Shown piece after piece: positions 34,995 to 44,119 of a stretch of DNA of 64,000 bases. The stretch covers positions 5,271,501 to 5,335,500 of the forward strand of contig NZ_CP044310.1 in the NCBI RefSeq assembly GCF_009664365.1. Direction: 5' to 3'. A program made the translations under genes and the position numbers. Each line of letters begins with the position of its first letter. Position 1 is the first letter of the stretch. This DNA comes from Paenibacillus xylanilyticus. Lineage in GTDB: Bacteria > Bacillota > Bacilli > Paenibacillales > Paenibacillaceae. The notes below the pieces were generated by a model, which had not been told where the DNA came from, ran no database searches, and saw nothing but the letters and a program-made list of their open reading frames with translations.

Positions 34995-37900
34995 TTAATT
35001 TGCAGGACCCGCTGCAATCCAGGACAACAAACCATAGGTGTGCTTGCATCCAGGTGTACGGAACACTTCCAATACCGCTTCATCCTCACTCTGGGACAGC
35101 AATGATACTTGGAATCCGCGATCATTACTCATTCCTACAATTACATAATGTTCTGATGCGAATGATTGCTCGAATGCTACCGTTACCTCAACACATTCTT
35201 CATCTTCAGGCAGGATAAAAGCTTCCATGCCGAACTGCTGAACGACCGGCTGACGACTGACACTGCGAACCGGCTGGAATGACAGGTGTTCAGGCCCAAC
35301 TGCCCCATGCTGCAGCTGGCTGCTTCCAACAGCACCTTCACTCAGATGCTCCTGTTTAACCGCCTGCTCACTCAGCTCAAACTCCGTAATTTTATCGATC
35401 TCCTGCGGAAGTTCAGGTTCTGGCTGCAGTACCTCTGGCTGAACTGCATCCACTGTCGTCAAGGGACCCTCCGCCAATGTTTCTCCTACATTATTGGTTA
35501 GTGATGGCTGTTCCTGTACTTGTGAGTCCAGTACTTGTTGGGACTGTACTTGTTGGTCTGTTACTTGTTGGCCCAGCTCCTGACCCGGAGTGTGGAACGC
35601 TGAAGTTTCCCCCAGATCAGCACTCGGCTGTTCAGTTAGGATGGCAGACTGTGATGGCTGTACAGCCTCCTCTTCTTCCTGAAGCAGCGCTTCCTGACGT
35701 TTGATCGCTGCCAGCTTCTCCAGCGTTTCTCCACTGAACTGTCGAATCGCATTCCAGATCTCTTCACTCAAGTGCGCCGGGCCTACAATGCCCGCGTTCA
35801 AGTGATTGGAAGTGATACTTTGTTCAGCCAGTTTGCTGGCGTTTACGCTGCCGTCAGCCAATTTGGCACTCGTGACGGATCCATTTTGCAGGTGAACCGC
35901 ACTTACCGCTTCCTCTTCCAAATGAGCTGTGCGGATACTGCGTTCTTGAATGTGGTCACCCAGAATGGCTCCACCCTGAATATGCCGGGATTGCACACTT
36001 TTGTCTGTCAGGTGGATAGCGGATACTGCACCTTCAAGCAATTTATTGCTATTTACACTGCCATCGGCAAGCTTCGCACTTGTGATGGAACCATTATGCA
36101 GATGAATCGCACTCACCGATTCCGTCTTCAGATGCGAGATTCCAATGCTGCGTTCCTGAATATGGTCGGCATGAATGGCTTTCTCCTGAATATGCCGGGA
36201 TTGCACACTTCCATTCGCAATATGGACATCGGATACGGCATCTTCAAGCAATTTGCTGCTGCTTACGCTGCCATCAGCCAGTTTGGCACTCGTGACCGAC
36301 CCACCTTGCAGATGGTCCGCACTTACCGCTTCCTCTTCCAAGTGAATCGTACCGATGCTGTTCTCCTGGATATGGTAAGCCAGGATGGCCCCTTCCTGAA
36401 TGTGGCGGGATTGTACGCTATCCGATGCAAGATGAACTCCCGTTACCGTATCTTCAAGTATTTTGCTGCTGCTCACACTGCCGTCGGCCAGTTTGGCACT
36501 CGTGACGGACCCATTTTGCAGGTGAACCGCACTTACCGCTTCCTCTTCCAGATGGTTTGTGCCGATGCTGCGCCCCTGGATGTGATCTGCATGGATGGCA
36601 CCTGCCTCAATATGCCCGGATTGCACACTATCATCTGCAATGTGAATTCCGGATATTGTTCCATCCAGCAGCTTGCTGCCGCTCACGCTGCCATCGGCCA
36701 GTTTGGCACTGGTTACAGATCCATTCTGCAAATGAATCGCACTCACCGACTCCTCTTCCAGATGAGTTGTACCGATGCTGCACTCTTGAATATGGCCAGC
36801 ATGGATTGCCCCTTCTTGGATATGCCGGGATTGCACACTATCATCTGCAATGTGAATATCGGATACGGCTCCCTCAAGCAGCTTGCTTCCGTTTACACTG
36901 CCGTCTGCCAGTTTGGCGCTGATTACAGATCCATTTTGCAAATGAATCGCACTTACCGCTTCCTCTTCCAGATGAGGTGTGCCAATGCTGCGCTCCTGGA
37001 TATGGTCAGCAAGGATGGCTCCTTCCTGGATATGACGGGATTGCACGCTTTCGGAGGCGATATGAATACCGGATACCGCACCTTCGAGCAGCTTACTTCC
37101 ACTCACACTGTTGTCGGCCAGTTTGGTACTCGTGACAGATCCATTTTGCAGGTGAATTGCACTTACGGCATCTTCTTCCAGATGAACTGTACCAATGCTC
37201 CGCTCCTGAATATGATCGGCATGGATGGCATCTGCCTGTATGTGCTCTGATTGCACACTTTCCGTTGCGATATGAGCTGCGGTTATCGTTCCTTCGAGCA
37301 ATTTGCTGCCGCTGATGCTGCCTTCCGCCAGCTTCGCACTCGTTACCGACCCATCTTGCAAGTGAACCGCACTTACCGACTCCTCTTCCAGATGAGCTTC
37401 GCCAATACTGCCCTCTTGAATATGATGTGCGAGAATGGCCCCCTCCTGGATATGACGGGACTGCACACTTTCGTCTCCAATGTGGGCAGCCTCAATCGTT
37501 CCTGCGGCCAATTTGCTGCCATCCACACTGCCGCTTGCCAGCTTGGAGCCTGTTACTGCTCCATCCTGCAGTATAATTGTACTTACTGCTTCTTCCTCCA
37601 GGTGAACCGTGCCGATGCTGCGTTCATGGATGTGATGCGGAAGTATTTCACCATCTTGAATATGGCGGGAATGTACTGCGCCCTGCTGCAGGTGAACCGC
37701 ACTTGTCGACTCTGCCTGAAGGTGCAGCCCACTGATCAAGCCGGGCTGAAGGTGAGCCGCTGTAATGGATAAAGGTGCCAAATGATCTGTTTCAACAGCC
37801 CCCGGAGCCAGGTGATGGGAGGTAATGACCTGTTCAGCGATATGCTCGGCATGAATAATGTCCGGCTTCAGATGCTGTGAGTTTACGACATGATGATCCA

Positions 37901-40283
37901 GATGGTCCGACTTCACACTGCCGTCTGCCAGATGTTCCGTTTGCACAACGGAAGCCTGCAGATGCTTACTGCTTACGGCACCCTCTTGTAATTCTGTCCC
38001 CGATACCGAGTTTGCTGTTAAGTGGTCTGCAGTTACGGACCCATGGCGCAGTTTGTTGCCTGTGATACTGCCATCGGCGAATAGCTCCGGTGAACGTATT
38101 TCCTCCGATAAATGTTCCAGTGATACAGCATGCTGCTTCAAATGATAACCACGTATGGTTCCGGCAGGGATATGCTTCGCATTAATGCTTTCTGCCATGA
38201 TCTTGGAAGAAGTCACGCTGCCGTCTGCCAGTTTGGCTGATGTGACAGCAAAATCCGCCAGTTTATCCGTAGCAACACTCTCTGGTGAGAGCTTGGGGGA
38301 GGTGACCGAATGATCTGTCAGATGCGGCGGATAAATGGCCCCTCCAGCCAGCTGAGCCGAAGTTATGCTGCCAGGAGCCAATTTGTCTGTTGTAACTGCC
38401 GCACGTGCAATGGCCTCCGTTTCAACACTACCCGGCTGAAGGTGAGGGACACCTACGGCGTGTTCCGTCAGATGCTCCGATTTCACGGCATAGGGTCTCA
38501 GGGCCTCGGATCCCACGCTTCCTGGAGCCAGATGTGTACCCGTAACACCACCGCTTGCAAGATGTGAGGATGCGACACTTCCCGGAGCGAGCGCCCTGCT
38601 GCTAACCGATCCGGTTCCCAGTTTTTCGGATGTCACACTTCCATCCGCAAGCTTCGCCTCTGTCACTGCAGCATCCTGTAATTCATACGTACCCACCGCA
38701 GCCTCAGCCAGATGCCGCTCGGATACCACGCCATCTGCAAGCGCTTCTCCTGACACACTTCCGGCAGACAGGTGAGGTGCCTCAATGCTTCCAGTTGCAA
38801 TGTGGATCGAATGAATCGCAGCATTATCCACATGTACCGGTGTAATTCCCCGATTGACGATATGTTCCGCTCGAATGGAGCCTTTGGCAAGATGTTTGCC
38901 CTGTATCGCTTCATCCGCAATTTTGGAAGCAATGACACTTTGGTCCGAGATCTTGGAAGCCGTAATGGATTGCTCCAGCAATTTTGCCGTTCCAACCGAT
39001 TGGTCAGCCAGTTTGCTGCTGGTTACGGCTCCCTCAGCCAGGTGTTCACTTCCGACTTCCCCTTTGCCCAGCTGTTCCTTACCTACCGCCTGAGCACGAA
39101 TCTGGCTTGAACCGATGGAACCATCCAGCAAATGCTTTCCACTGAGTGAACCCTCAGCCAAATGTCTGGTCTGTATGGATCCATCCTCGATCTGATCACT
39201 TCCAATGCTGCCAATCGATAATTGCGAACGACCGACCGCTCCTTCCGCCAGGTGGGACTGTTTCACTGCTCCGTCCTGGATATGGTGAGACTCGATGGAT
39301 TTATCTTCGATCTTGCTGCCTGTGACAGCACCTTCACGAATTTTGGAAGTGGTTACTGCATCGTCAGCCAATTTGGATGTATGCACCGCACCTCCCGTGA
39401 GATGCCGGGTATCCACACCGCTAATGGCGATCTTATCTCCAGTTACCGCGTGATTCTTGATTAAATCTTCTGTAACCAGCATGCGGCTAAGATGTCTTGT
39501 GCCGATGGAACCATCGGCAATTTTGGCTGAATCGATGACCTGATTGCCGAGCTTCTGCGATGTAATGCTGCCGTCTTTGATTTTCTCGCCGGCAATCGAC
39601 GCATTGCGTATTTTGTGACCGGACACCGAGCCATCAATCAGGTGTTCCTCGGATACCGAAGCCTCAGCAAGTTTGGCGGAGACAATCGCCCCATCTGCAA
39701 TGTGAATGCTGGTCACCGCATAATCCTGCAATGCTTCACTGCCGACTGAACCCGGTTTCAGCTTGGAGTCATCCACAGAGAATGGAGCCAGCTTGCTCTC
39801 CGTAACCGCATAATCACTCAAATCATCCGTGTAGATATAATGTCCGGTATGGCCCGGCATCTGGTTCTGGTTCAGAATCTCCAACCGGTCTCTACCTGCG
39901 GTCTCCTGCTGGATGATGTTTTGCTCTTCCAGAGCAGGCGAAGCCACACTGCTTACCTGAATCTGCTTTTCAGGGCTATCTTGCGTCTGGACATCCTCGC
40001 TATTCGATGCGGCCGGTTCCGGATCATTCGTTTCGGCTGCAATAACCAGATCTTCCAGCTCGTTCGTAGAGGCAGGAAGTTCTGTTGATTCGTCTAAGAT
40101 TTCTCCGGGTGCCTGATTTGCTCTCGAATCTGGTTTATTGGTATTCAAGCGCTCTTCCCTATTCTGGGTTAGACCTGAATTCATGGTGCCTGCACGGCGT
40201 TCGGTCAGTTCCAGTTCCTTGAATTTGGGGCTCACATGCCGCAGTTTCGGCGTAGGAACCTTCTTATTGCCTTTTTTACTCAT
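34995..40283 (-). CDS. Giant decapeptide-repeat protein with lectin-like C-terminal cap
   Basis: Protein of 1762 residues with no signal peptide or membrane helix. Residues 1-150 are polar. About 150-1510 consist of some 135 decapeptides of the form [HK]-[LI]-x-x-x-[SA]-[VI]-x-[ST]-x (for example KLADGSVTSA, HLQNGSVTSA), as in phage tail fibres and surface filaments. A Gln/Val-rich spacer follows, then three more decapeptides. The last 60 residues have alternating hydrophobics and end in LLSWIAAGP, resembling H-type lectin or tail-fibre tips. With glycosyltransferase genes downstream and a YheC/D gene upstream, I infer a mother-cell-made spore-surface fibre that is glycosylated. GGAAGGAG precedes the ATG. 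The exact function is unknown. Confidence 0.8.
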   Translation of the reverse strand: MSKKGNKKVPTPKLRHVSPKFKELELTERRAGTMNSGLTQNREERLNTNKPDSRANQAPGEILDESTELPASTNELEDLVIAAETNDPEPAASNSEDVQTQDSPEKQIQVSSVASPALEEQNIIQQETAGRDRLEILNQNQMPGHTGHYIYTDDLSDYAVTESKLAPFSVDDSKLKPGSVGSEALQDYAVTSIHIADGAIVSAKLAEASVSEEHLIDGSVSGHKIRNASIAGEKIKDGSITSQKLGNQVIDSAKIADGSIGTRHLSRMLVTEDLIKNHAVTGDKIAISGVDTRHLTGGAVHTSKLADDAVTTSKIREGAVTGSKIEDKSIESHHIQDGAVKQSHLAEGAVGRSQLSIGSIGSDQIEDGSIQTRHLAEGSLSGKHLLDGSIGSSQIRAQAVGKEQLGKGEVGSEHLAEGAVTSSKLADQSVGTAKLLEQSITASKISDQSVIASKIADEAIQGKHLAKGSIRAEHIVNRGITPVHVDNAAIHSIHIATGSIEAPHLSAGSVSGEALADGVVSERHLAEAAVGTYELQDAAVTEAKLADGSVTSEKLGTGSVSSRALAPGSVASSHLASGGVTGTHLAPGSVGSEALRPYAVKSEHLTEHAVGVPHLQPGSVETEAIARAAVTTDKLAPGSITSAQLAGGAIYPPHLTDHSVTSPKLSPESVATDKLADFAVTSAKLADGSVTSSKIMAESINAKHIPAGTIRGYHLKQHAVSLEHLSEEIRSPELFADGSITGNKLRHGSVTADHLTANSVSGTELQEGAVSSKHLQASVVQTEHLADGSVKSDHLDHHVVNSQHLKPDIIHAEHIAEQVITSHHLAPGAVETDHLAPLSITAAHLQPGLISGLHLQAESTSAVHLQQGAVHSRHIQDGEILPHHIHERSIGTVHLEEEAVSTIILQDGAVTGSKLASGSVDGSKLAAGTIEAAHIGDESVQSRHIQEGAILAHHIQEGSIGEAHLEEESVSAVHLQDGSVTSAKLAEGSISGSKLLEGTITAAHIATESVQSEHIQADAIHADHIQERSIGTVHLEEDAVSAIHLQNGSVTSTKLADNSVSGSKLLEGAVSGIHIASESVQSRHIQEGAILADHIQERSIGTPHLEEEAVSAIHLQNGSVISAKLADGSVNGSKLLEGAVSDIHIADDSVQSRHIQEGAIHAGHIQECSIGTTHLEEESVSAIHLQNGSVTSAKLADGSVSGSKLLDGTISGIHIADDSVQSGHIEAGAIHADHIQGRSIGTNHLEEEAVSAVHLQNGSVTSAKLADGSVSSSKILEDTVTGVHLASDSVQSRHIQEGAILAYHIQENSIGTIHLEEEAVSADHLQGGSVTSAKLADGSVSSSKLLEDAVSDVHIANGSVQSRHIQEKAIHADHIQERSIGISHLKTESVSAIHLHNGSITSAKLADGSVNSNKLLEGAVSAIHLTDKSVQSRHIQGGAILGDHIQERSIRTAHLEEEAVSAVHLQNGSVTSAKLADGSVNASKLAEQSITSNHLNAGIVGPAHLSEEIWNAIRQFSGETLEKLAAIKRQEALLQEEEEAVQPSQSAILTEQPSADLGETSAFHTPGQELGQQVTDQQVQSQQVLDSQVQEQPSLTNNVGETLAEGPLTTVDAVQPEVLQPEPELPQEIDKITEFELSEQAVKQEHLSEGAVGSSQLQHGAVGPEHLSFQPVRSVSRQPVVQQFGMEAFILPEDEECVEVTVAFEQSFASEHYVIVGMSNDRGFQVSLLSQSEDEAVLEVFRTPGCKHTYGLLSWIAAGPAN
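35771..37640. repeat. Nine tandem 210-bp units inside the giant gene
   Basis: The same landmark (TTCCTCTTCCA or a near copy) recurs at 35911, 36121, 36331, 36541, 36751, 36961, 37171, 37381 and 37591, exactly 210 bases apart. Each unit encodes seven decapeptides (70 residues, including a HLEEEAVSA-like and a KLADGSVxx step); the last is partial. This is a recombination-prone length polymorphism within the coding sequence. Confidence 0.9.
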
Positions 40284-40726
40284 GCAGCTTGCTCCTTCCT
40301 CTAACGTTCATCTCCGGCATCATATGCGCTGATATGGGCATCTGCCACTTCATATCACGACTTTTGAAGGTAAGATTGGGTGGATGAGGGGGCCTAACTG
40401 CAAAAGATAAACCTGTCCATAGTGAAATAGGCTGTGCCCGGCTATGGATGTAAGGCGGCTGTCCACGCCCCTGCTGGAAAAATGTCATACGATACTTCAT
40501 AAGCCTTCCGTATACATCCGTAAAACGGCTTACAATGCAATGCGCTTTATTCATTTCACCCCTTACCTGGGTTCAATTGGATGTGTGGAGCTATGAATAA
40601 CACGCCGGTGCATGAAGGTGCATCATTATTCCGGTCTGCGTGATTGTGATGTCCATCATGCGTTGACAGACCGGCATCCCATATATGGACGATCCATGTC
40701 GCGATAATATTGAAGGAGGAACGGTC
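40284..40726. other. Divergent intergenic region, giant gene / yheCD
   Basis: This 443-base stretch separates the giant gene from the ATP-grasp gene. It holds both promoters, which I cannot place with confidence. A perfect inverted repeat CCGGTCTG/CAGACCGG (40631-40638 and 40667-40674), with an inner TGAT/ATCA pairing, could fold in the leader of the ATP-grasp mRNA. A 92-codon frame on the minus strand (40276-40554) is not convincing as a gene. Confidence 0.45.
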
Positions 40727-41857
40727 ATGCCCCCAGAAACGATCGGCATCATGTTCGATTCACGCATGTACCGGGGGATACCGGCCGGAAGGACCGGTCA
40801 GGAATCGCTCGCGAATTATGAGCAGGCAGCGGCCTGTTATGGATTAATGCCTTGCTTTTTGCGGCTTGAAGATGTGGATTCGGAGACGAAGACCTGTCTG
40901 GCATATGTCAAAAAGGATGGCGTTTACGTTCGTCAAAAAATGCCTCTGCCTCCCGTTATCCATAATCGGGCTCTCCAGCTTCGCCGGGCAGATCAGCATG
41001 AGGTGACCAAGCTGCTGCTGCAGGGCATACAGGTATTTAACGTTCGGAATCGGTATCGCAAGGATCATATTCATGACATGCTGCACCAGGATCCTGCACT
41101 GAAGAAACATCTCCCTTATGCCGCCAAAGCTACGCCGGAGTCTCTGGCTTATATGATGGAACATTATAATGACCTGATCATCAAACCGTGCAGCGGCAGT
41201 ATCGGTCACGGTATCATGCGTTTGTATAAACGAGACGGGGACTGGAAATTGACGTGCCAAACCAGGGCTTCCCGCAAAGGATGGGCGACCTTCCGGCTCA
41301 GCAGGGGACAACTGCCATCCGCCACTTTAAGACGCATTTTTCGCCATGCATATCTTATTGAAGAACGGATTCCACTGGTTCGTTACGAAGGAAGACCCGT
41401 AGATCTGCGTGTATCTGTACAGCGGGGGATTGACGGTCTATGGGGCATCACGGGCATGTTCGCCAAGGCAGCACCGACCCACACCTTTGTCACCAATATT
41501 GCTCAAGGGGGCAAGGTGATGACCCTGGCAGAAGCATTGGATGAAGAAGAACTGGGAATCAGCATTCCAGAGCTCGAAGCCCGGATCAGTTCAGTCGGGC
41601 TCCGAATTGCACGCACACTGGCTTCCAGCCTGCCGCATCTGGCCGACCTGGGCCTTGATCTGGGGATTGCCAGAAACGGACAGATTTACTTCATTGAATG
41701 TAATGGACGGGACCAGCGGTACGGTTTTCTCAAGGCGGGAATGCCCGAACACTGGAAGGCCAGCTACCGTGAGCCCATGGCATATGGACGTCTGCTGATG
41801 GAGCAAAATTCGCAGATCCCGCGTCAACCGCAAACCTACCGTAAGTACCCGTATTGA
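40727..41857 (+). CDS. YheC/YheD-family ATP-grasp protein
   Basis: ATP-grasp ligase-fold protein of 376 residues. YPYAAKATPES-like and IIKPCSGSIGHGIMRLYKR (nucleotide-binding lysine and Gly-rich loop) lie near residue 170, and FIECNGRDQRYGF (the Glu/Asn metal ligands) near the C-terminus. YheC and YheD of B. subtilis are spore-coat-associated, with unknown chemistry. The location next to the giant repeat gene strengthens a spore-surface reading of the region. ATG with AAGGAGGA six bases upstream; a reading frame starting 14 codons earlier would absorb that site. Confidence 0.85.
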   Translation: MPPETIGIMFDSRMYRGIPAGRTGQESLANYEQAAACYGLMPCFLRLEDVDSETKTCLAYVKKDGVYVRQKMPLPPVIHNRALQLRRADQHEVTKLLLQGIQVFNVRNRYRKDHIHDMLHQDPALKKHLPYAAKATPESLAYMMEHYNDLIIKPCSGSIGHGIMRLYKRDGDWKLTCQTRASRKGWATFRLSRGQLPSATLRRIFRHAYLIEERIPLVRYEGRPVDLRVSVQRGIDGLWGITGMFAKAAPTHTFVTNIAQGGKVMTLAEALDEEELGISIPELEARISSVGLRIARTLASSLPHLADLGLDLGIARNGQIYFIECNGRDQRYGFLKAGMPEHWKASYREPMAYGRLLMEQNSQIPRQPQTYRKYPY

Positions 41858-41942
41858 TTTCGCTGGCATTCTGTGTCAATATTATGCAGAACGGCCGGTC
41901 CTGCCGGCCTTGAAGTTCGCACTAACCCTAAGGGGGATATTC

Positions 41943-42734
41943 ATGGCAAAAACGCTGTTGCGGTTAATGACCGAGCTTTCTTCTCGCAAGTGGATCTCCC
42001 GGACCGTGGGAGCCTTCTCCAAGAGCAGGGGAAGCAAGGCATTTATCCCTTATTTTGTCCGGACCTACAACATCCCTGTTCAGGAAGCCGAGAAAGACTG
42101 GAAGGAATATCGTTCACTGAATGATTTCTTCACCCGCAAATTAAAGCCGGGCATGCGCCCGCTGGATCTTTCGGAACATGCACTCATCAGCCCCGTCGAT
42201 GCCAAAATCACGGCAGCAGGGCCCGTATCTGCAGGCACACTCCTGAATGTTAAGGGACAAAATTATACACTTGCTGAATTATTAAACCACTCACCACATC
42301 TGGAGAAGTACAAGCACGGTTATGCATTCGTCCTGTACCTCAGCCCTCGTGACTATCACCGGATTCATGCTCCCGTTAGCGGGCACAGAATCGAAAGTGA
42401 GCATATCAAGGGGAAGGTTTACCCTGTAAATGATTTTGGACTGACGCATATGAAGTCGGTGCTAAGTCGAAACGAACGTCTGATTACGTATATCGGTCAT
42501 GCTTATGGAGAAGTCGCTGTCGTCAAAGTCGGCGCCATGAACGTAAGCAGCATTCAGTACGCGGATACGGCTGCAAGCACTTGGGCACAAGGGGATGACC
42601 TGGCTTATTTTGAATTCGGTTCCACTGTGGTACTGCTGACGCAGAGCGGCACCTTTGAACCTGATCCCCGTCTCCAGCCGGGTGATTCCGTCAAAATGGG
42701 TACACTGCTTGGCCGCCTGAAGCCAAATCGCTGA
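41943..42734 (+). CDS. psd: Phosphatidylserine decarboxylase proenzyme
   Basis: Converts phosphatidylserine to phosphatidylethanolamine at the membrane. The proenzyme has 263 residues. The self-cleavage motif GST (YFEFGSTVVLL) lies near the C-terminus, where Ser becomes the pyruvoyl group. Catalytic His motifs are seen in SPRDYHRIHAPVSG, with SPVDAKI and SLNDFFTRKLKPGMRPLD upstream. The ATG at 41943 follows AGGGGGA. It ends before a strong terminator. No pssA gene is in the window. Confidence 0.95.
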   Translation: MAKTLLRLMTELSSRKWISRTVGAFSKSRGSKAFIPYFVRTYNIPVQEAEKDWKEYRSLNDFFTRKLKPGMRPLDLSEHALISPVDAKITAAGPVSAGTLLNVKGQNYTLAELLNHSPHLEKYKHGYAFVLYLSPRDYHRIHAPVSGHRIESEHIKGKVYPVNDFGLTHMKSVLSRNERLITYIGHAYGEVAVVKVGAMNVSSIQYADTAASTWAQGDDLAYFEFGSTVVLLTQSGTFEPDPRLQPGDSVKMGTLLGRLKPNR

Positions 42735-42751
42735 ATACTCCAGATCCAAAT

Positions 42752-42800
42752 AAAGAGGATGGCGCAAGACCTGATTGCAGGTGCTTGCGCCATCCTCTTT
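42752..42800 (+). terminator. Terminator after psd
   Basis: Perfect 17-base arms AAAGAGGATGGCGCAAG / CTTGCGCCATCCTCTTT with a 15-base loop, T-rich on exit. Strong in either direction. Confidence 0.9.
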
Positions 42801-43106
42801 AGGATTGAAATATGATTGTTCTACGTTAGTCACTGGAGATTCCATATATACATTCAATACGAAACATCGCTCCGTATGTACAGGCCCTCTGACTTTTCTT
42901 CAAAACCACACGTTTTGCAGTTCCTCCGCCGGTTTGAAGCGACGCAGACGGTTCCGGAAAATAGTGCATCCCTTCATAGAGCATCCCCGGTTGCGGATCC
43001 GCCGTTTTCCGTTCATCACAAGTTCCCCCTTTCGTTTCGTCTGGAATGCTACTTACTTACCCCTGGCCTCCAGACTTGAAACGTTACCCTGATCTCCGGC
43101 GCGTAC
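42801..43106. other. Intergenic region, nothing identified
   Basis: About 300 bases between the psd terminator and the AraC stop. Read on both strands, I see no ribosome-site-preceded frame, hairpin or repeat that I would defend. Confidence 0.5.
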
Positions 43107-43892
43107 CTAACGAATCTCGGAAGGACTTTTGCCGGTGTATTGCTTGAACTGACGACTGAAGAAAAAGATATCCCGATACCCGAGGGCATCCGCGACCTCG
43201 GTTACATTCATGCCCGTATGCACCAGCAAATGTTCTGCTCGCTCAATGCGCATGCGAATGATATACGACTGAACAGAAGAGCCGATTAGTTCCTTGAATT
43301 TGATGGAGAAGTATCTGGGCGACAAGCCCGCACGTGCAGCCAGATCCTCTACCCGATGGGTAATCCCCGGATGCTGGCGTACATAGTTTGCCACTTCCTG
43401 AATGACATCAGACAATTGGTTGCTGACCCTTTTCTCCACAGGTGATTCCGTATCCGCACGCAGCAAATGAATCATCAGCTGTTTCAATATAAGCCGACTC
43501 TCCTCGTCCCGCCCATATACATCGGATAGGAACAGTCTTACATACCGGGCCAGCAAATGCTCGAATTCCACGGTTTCCTGTACCTCACGATAAGACTGGG
43601 GCACATCATTCACAGGTATATCTACATCAAAATGAATATACGTAAGTACCAGCGGTTTTTGCTTATTATGTGTCGCAGTAGGATGATCACCTGGTCTAAA
43701 CAGGAAACAGCTGCCCTTGCCGACCTCATACGACCGGTCATTCAGCACAACGGTCCCTTCCCCACTCCATACATAAAATAAGTCATAGTTCTGCATCGGT
43801 TTTTCCCGCTTCTGCCACTTCCATCCCGGTTCGCAGACAATTTTGGCGACGGCGGGCAAAATAACAAAAGATGACGGCGATGCCTGCAGCAT
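43107..43892 (-). CDS. AraC-family transcriptional regulator
   Basis: Protein of 261 residues. The N-terminal half is a cupin-like effector domain (DLFYVWSGEGTVVLNDRSYE, residues about 36-55). The C-terminal 100 residues are the double helix-turn-helix (HRVEDLAARAGLSPRYFSIK then MNVTEVADALGYRDIFFFSR and FKQYTGKSPSEIR). This layout is typical of sugar- or siderophore-responsive regulators. No transporter or enzyme is divergent from it, so the target is unknown. AAGGGGGA precedes the ATG. Confidence 0.88.
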   Translation of the reverse strand: MLQASPSSFVILPAVAKIVCEPGWKWQKREKPMQNYDLFYVWSGEGTVVLNDRSYEVGKGSCFLFRPGDHPTATHNKQKPLVLTYIHFDVDIPVNDVPQSYREVQETVEFEHLLARYVRLFLSDVYGRDEESRLILKQLMIHLLRADTESPVEKRVSNQLSDVIQEVANYVRQHPGITHRVEDLAARAGLSPRYFSIKFKELIGSSVQSYIIRMRIERAEHLLVHTGMNVTEVADALGYRDIFFFSRQFKQYTGKSPSEIR

Positions 43893-44119
43893 GTCGCCAC
43901 TCCCCCTTGAAAGTTAATCTCTCCGCATGTTGCATCATCATTGAATTCCAATCGCGTATAGATCGCTTACGGTTAACAAGCCTTAGAATTAGAACAAAAT
44001 CCTTTCGGTTCAGCCTGTCCCTAAGCTCAGTAGAACTTCCTGGAATCTGATGCAAAGTGCTTGTATGTGATTCCTGCTCCTTCCGGAGCGAAATGTCTTC
44101 ATCCATTATACAGCGAATT

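Noticed and set aside
35772..37250. 492-codon plus-strand frame antisense to the fibre repeats
   Set aside because: A 210-base repeat with no stop in one antisense frame automatically gives a long open frame; no start signal or family resemblance.
40276..40554. 92-codon minus-strand frame upstream of the giant gene
   Set aside because: No ribosome site; composition (many Arg, Pro, His and Met) does not look like a protein; overlaps the giant gene start.
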